Translations under genes and position numbers: made by a program
DNA from: Balamuthia mandrillaris
Taxonomy: Eukaryota > Discosea > Longamoebia > Balamuthiidae
Assembly: GCA_031835245.1 (NCBI GenBank)
Contig: JAVKOQ010000412.1
Location: 1-41,480, forward strand
DNA length: 41,480 nucleotides
Direction: 5' to 3'
Shown: positions 40,031-41,480 of the stretch, piece after piece
How the letters are laid out: every line of letters begins with the position of its first letter
Position numbering within the stretch: the first letter of the stretch is position 1
The notes under the pieces: model-generated
What the model was told of the DNA's origin: nothing
Databases searched by the model: none
What the model saw: the letters and a program-made list of their open reading frames with translations, nothing else

Positions 40031-41480
40031 TTTCTCTGTCCAACTAAGTTTGCATCTAAACAAGCTCCATTCATGAAAATTTACTTACCTATGCTCCAGA
40101 CCATGGAGAATCGAGTGCAACCGGTTTCAGCCTCTGAGGACATTGTGTACCTGAGAAATTAATTATTTGAGCCAAAAACAAGATAATCCACTCCCATAAT
40201 GAACCTGAGGGTCAAAACCAAAAAAAACTTGCCAAACACATCCCCAAATACAGAGAAAAGGTGCCGCTCCGACGGAGCGCTGCATATACAGCTCTAAAAA
40301 AAAAGAAAGAATGAAAAACTTTGTGATTATGATAAATATTTCATTTTAGACACAAAAATATAAAAAAAAGCCAAGTCTGTAACCAAACAAGCTTTGTCTA
40401 TGAAAATTTACTCACCTATGCTCTAGACCATGGAGAATCGAATGCAACTGGTTTCAGCCTCTGAGGACATCGTGTACCCGAGAAATTAATTATTTGAGCC
40501 AAAAACGAGATAATTCACTCTCACAACAACCCTGAGGGTCAGAACCAAAAAAAACTTTCCAAACACGTCCCTAAATAACAAAGAAAAGGTGCCGCTCCGA
40601 CGGAGCGCTGTATACACAGCTTAAAAAAAAAGAAGTCTGTTGTTAGAAAAATACAATCAAGTTTAAACAAAACTGAGTTATATAAGGAAAAAAGAGAGAG
40701 TAGTTCAAATTAAGGGTGTGAAAGTAGCGCTCCGACGGAGCGCTAACTATGCGAGTGATTTTCAGCAGGGGTGAAGAAAAAATAAAAACAACCAAGTCCA
40801 AATAAAACAGGGTCATGAAGGGAAAAAAAAGGAAGTGGTGCAAAATAGGGGAGCAAAAGCAGCGCTCTGACGGAGCGCAAACCCTGAGCAGGATTTTGAG
40901 AGAGGATGACAAAAAATAAAACAACCAAGTCCAAACGGAACAGGGTCACGAACGAACATAGGAGTGAATGGTGCAAAATAGGGGAGCGAAAGTAGCGCTC
41001 CGACGGAGCGCTAACCCTGTGCAGTATTTCGAGGGAAGGAGAAGAAAAAATAAAAATAACCAAGTCCAAACGGAACAGGGTCGTGCAGGGAAAAAAGAGT
41101 GAGTGGTGCAAAATAGGGGAGCGAAAGTAGTGCTCCGACGGAGCGCTAACCCTGCGAGTGATTTTGGGAGGAAGAGAAGAGAAAATAAAAACAACCAAGT
41201 CCAAACGGAACAGGGTTGTGCAGGGAAAAAAGAGTGAGTGGTGCAAAATAGGGGAGCAAAAGTAGCGCTCCAACGGAGCGCTAACCCCGCGAGTGATTTT
41301 GGGAGGAAGAGAAGAGAAAATAAAAACAAACAAGTCCAAACGGAACAGGGTCGTGCAGGGAAAAAAGAGTGAGTGGTGCAAAATAGAGGAGTGAAAGTAG
41401 CGCTCTGACGGAGCGCTAACCCCGCGTGGTATTTCGGGAGAAGGAGAAGAGAAAATAAAAACAACCAAGTCCAAACGGAT
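40031..41480. repeat. Right satellite block
   Basis: Two unit-B copies (starting near 40050 and 40380) are followed by at least six tandem unit-C copies. The palindrome AGCGCTCCGACGGAGCGCT or a close variant lies near 40264, 40592, 40727, 40860, 40993, 41128, 41263 and 41399, so unit C has a period of about 133-136 bases. The array runs off the window. Copies towards the right edge are the most alike. Confidence 0.9.

Noticed and set aside
40743..41474. A 243-codon minus-strand frame with 45-residue repeats across the right satellite
   Set aside because: The satellite period is close to 135 bases, so any stop-free phase repeats as a pseudo-protein. There is no ATG, no introns and the composition is that of the satellite.
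1..41480. tRNA, rRNA or snRNA genes
   Set aside because: I looked for B-box-like GTTCGAATCC words and cloverleaf candidates in the intergenic gaps and found none I could support by eye.

Overview
This is nuclear DNA from a eukaryote, most likely a unicellular protist. Almost every gene is broken by short GT-AG introns (43 to about 360 bases) with CTAAY/CTRAY branch-like motifs. The proteins belong to eukaryotic families: a heterotrimeric G-protein alpha subunit, a phosphatidylinositol phosphate kinase, an arrestin fold, ankyrin-BTB, CUE/Smr and WWE/UBA. Gene density, intron size and the Ser, Gln, Glu and Lys-rich inserts fit a free-living amoeba (Amoebozoa) or similar protist. I cannot fix the species from sequence alone. 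The exon structures below were worked out by hand from splice motifs and frame continuity, not from transcripts.

Bases 1-28720 form a compact gene-rich arm with twelve whole genes and one partial gene. In order: a partial Ser/Pro-rich protein (-), a PQ-loop membrane transporter-like protein (-), a nine-exon ankyrin/double-BTB protein of the ABTB1 type (+), a small Pro-rich protein behind a TATA box (-), an NPF/WWE/UBA protein (-), a beta-propeller-like protein (+), a multi-CX9C protein probably of the mitochondrial intermembrane space (+), an arrestin-like protein with a huge charged insert (-), a G-alpha subunit (-), a multi-CUE/DUF1771/Smr protein (+), a type I membrane orphan (-), a PIP kinase (-) and a CYTH/thiamine-triphosphatase-like protein (+). 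Several belong to signalling and ubiquitin or endosome biology: G-alpha, arrestin-like, PIP kinase, NPF/WWE/UBA, CUE and BTB. There is no operon logic; neighbours are divergent, convergent or head-to-tail with short gaps.

Bases 28721-41480 are very different: gene-poor, AT- or purine-rich and repetitive. They hold a short run of TTAGGG repeats (31.19 kb), two near-identical 600-700 base purine tracts, and blocks of satellite built around the palindrome AGCGCTCCGACGGAGCGCT. This looks subtelomeric or heterochromatic. Set between the two satellite blocks is a roughly 4.5 kb segment (34609-39093) with imperfect terminal inverted repeats. It carries two divergently transcribed, intron-containing genes sharing a 420-base central promoter. 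Neither gene product resembles a transposase I recognise. One of them can be spliced by hand into an unbroken 452-codon frame over seven exons. This element is the best candidate in the window for an undescribed system.
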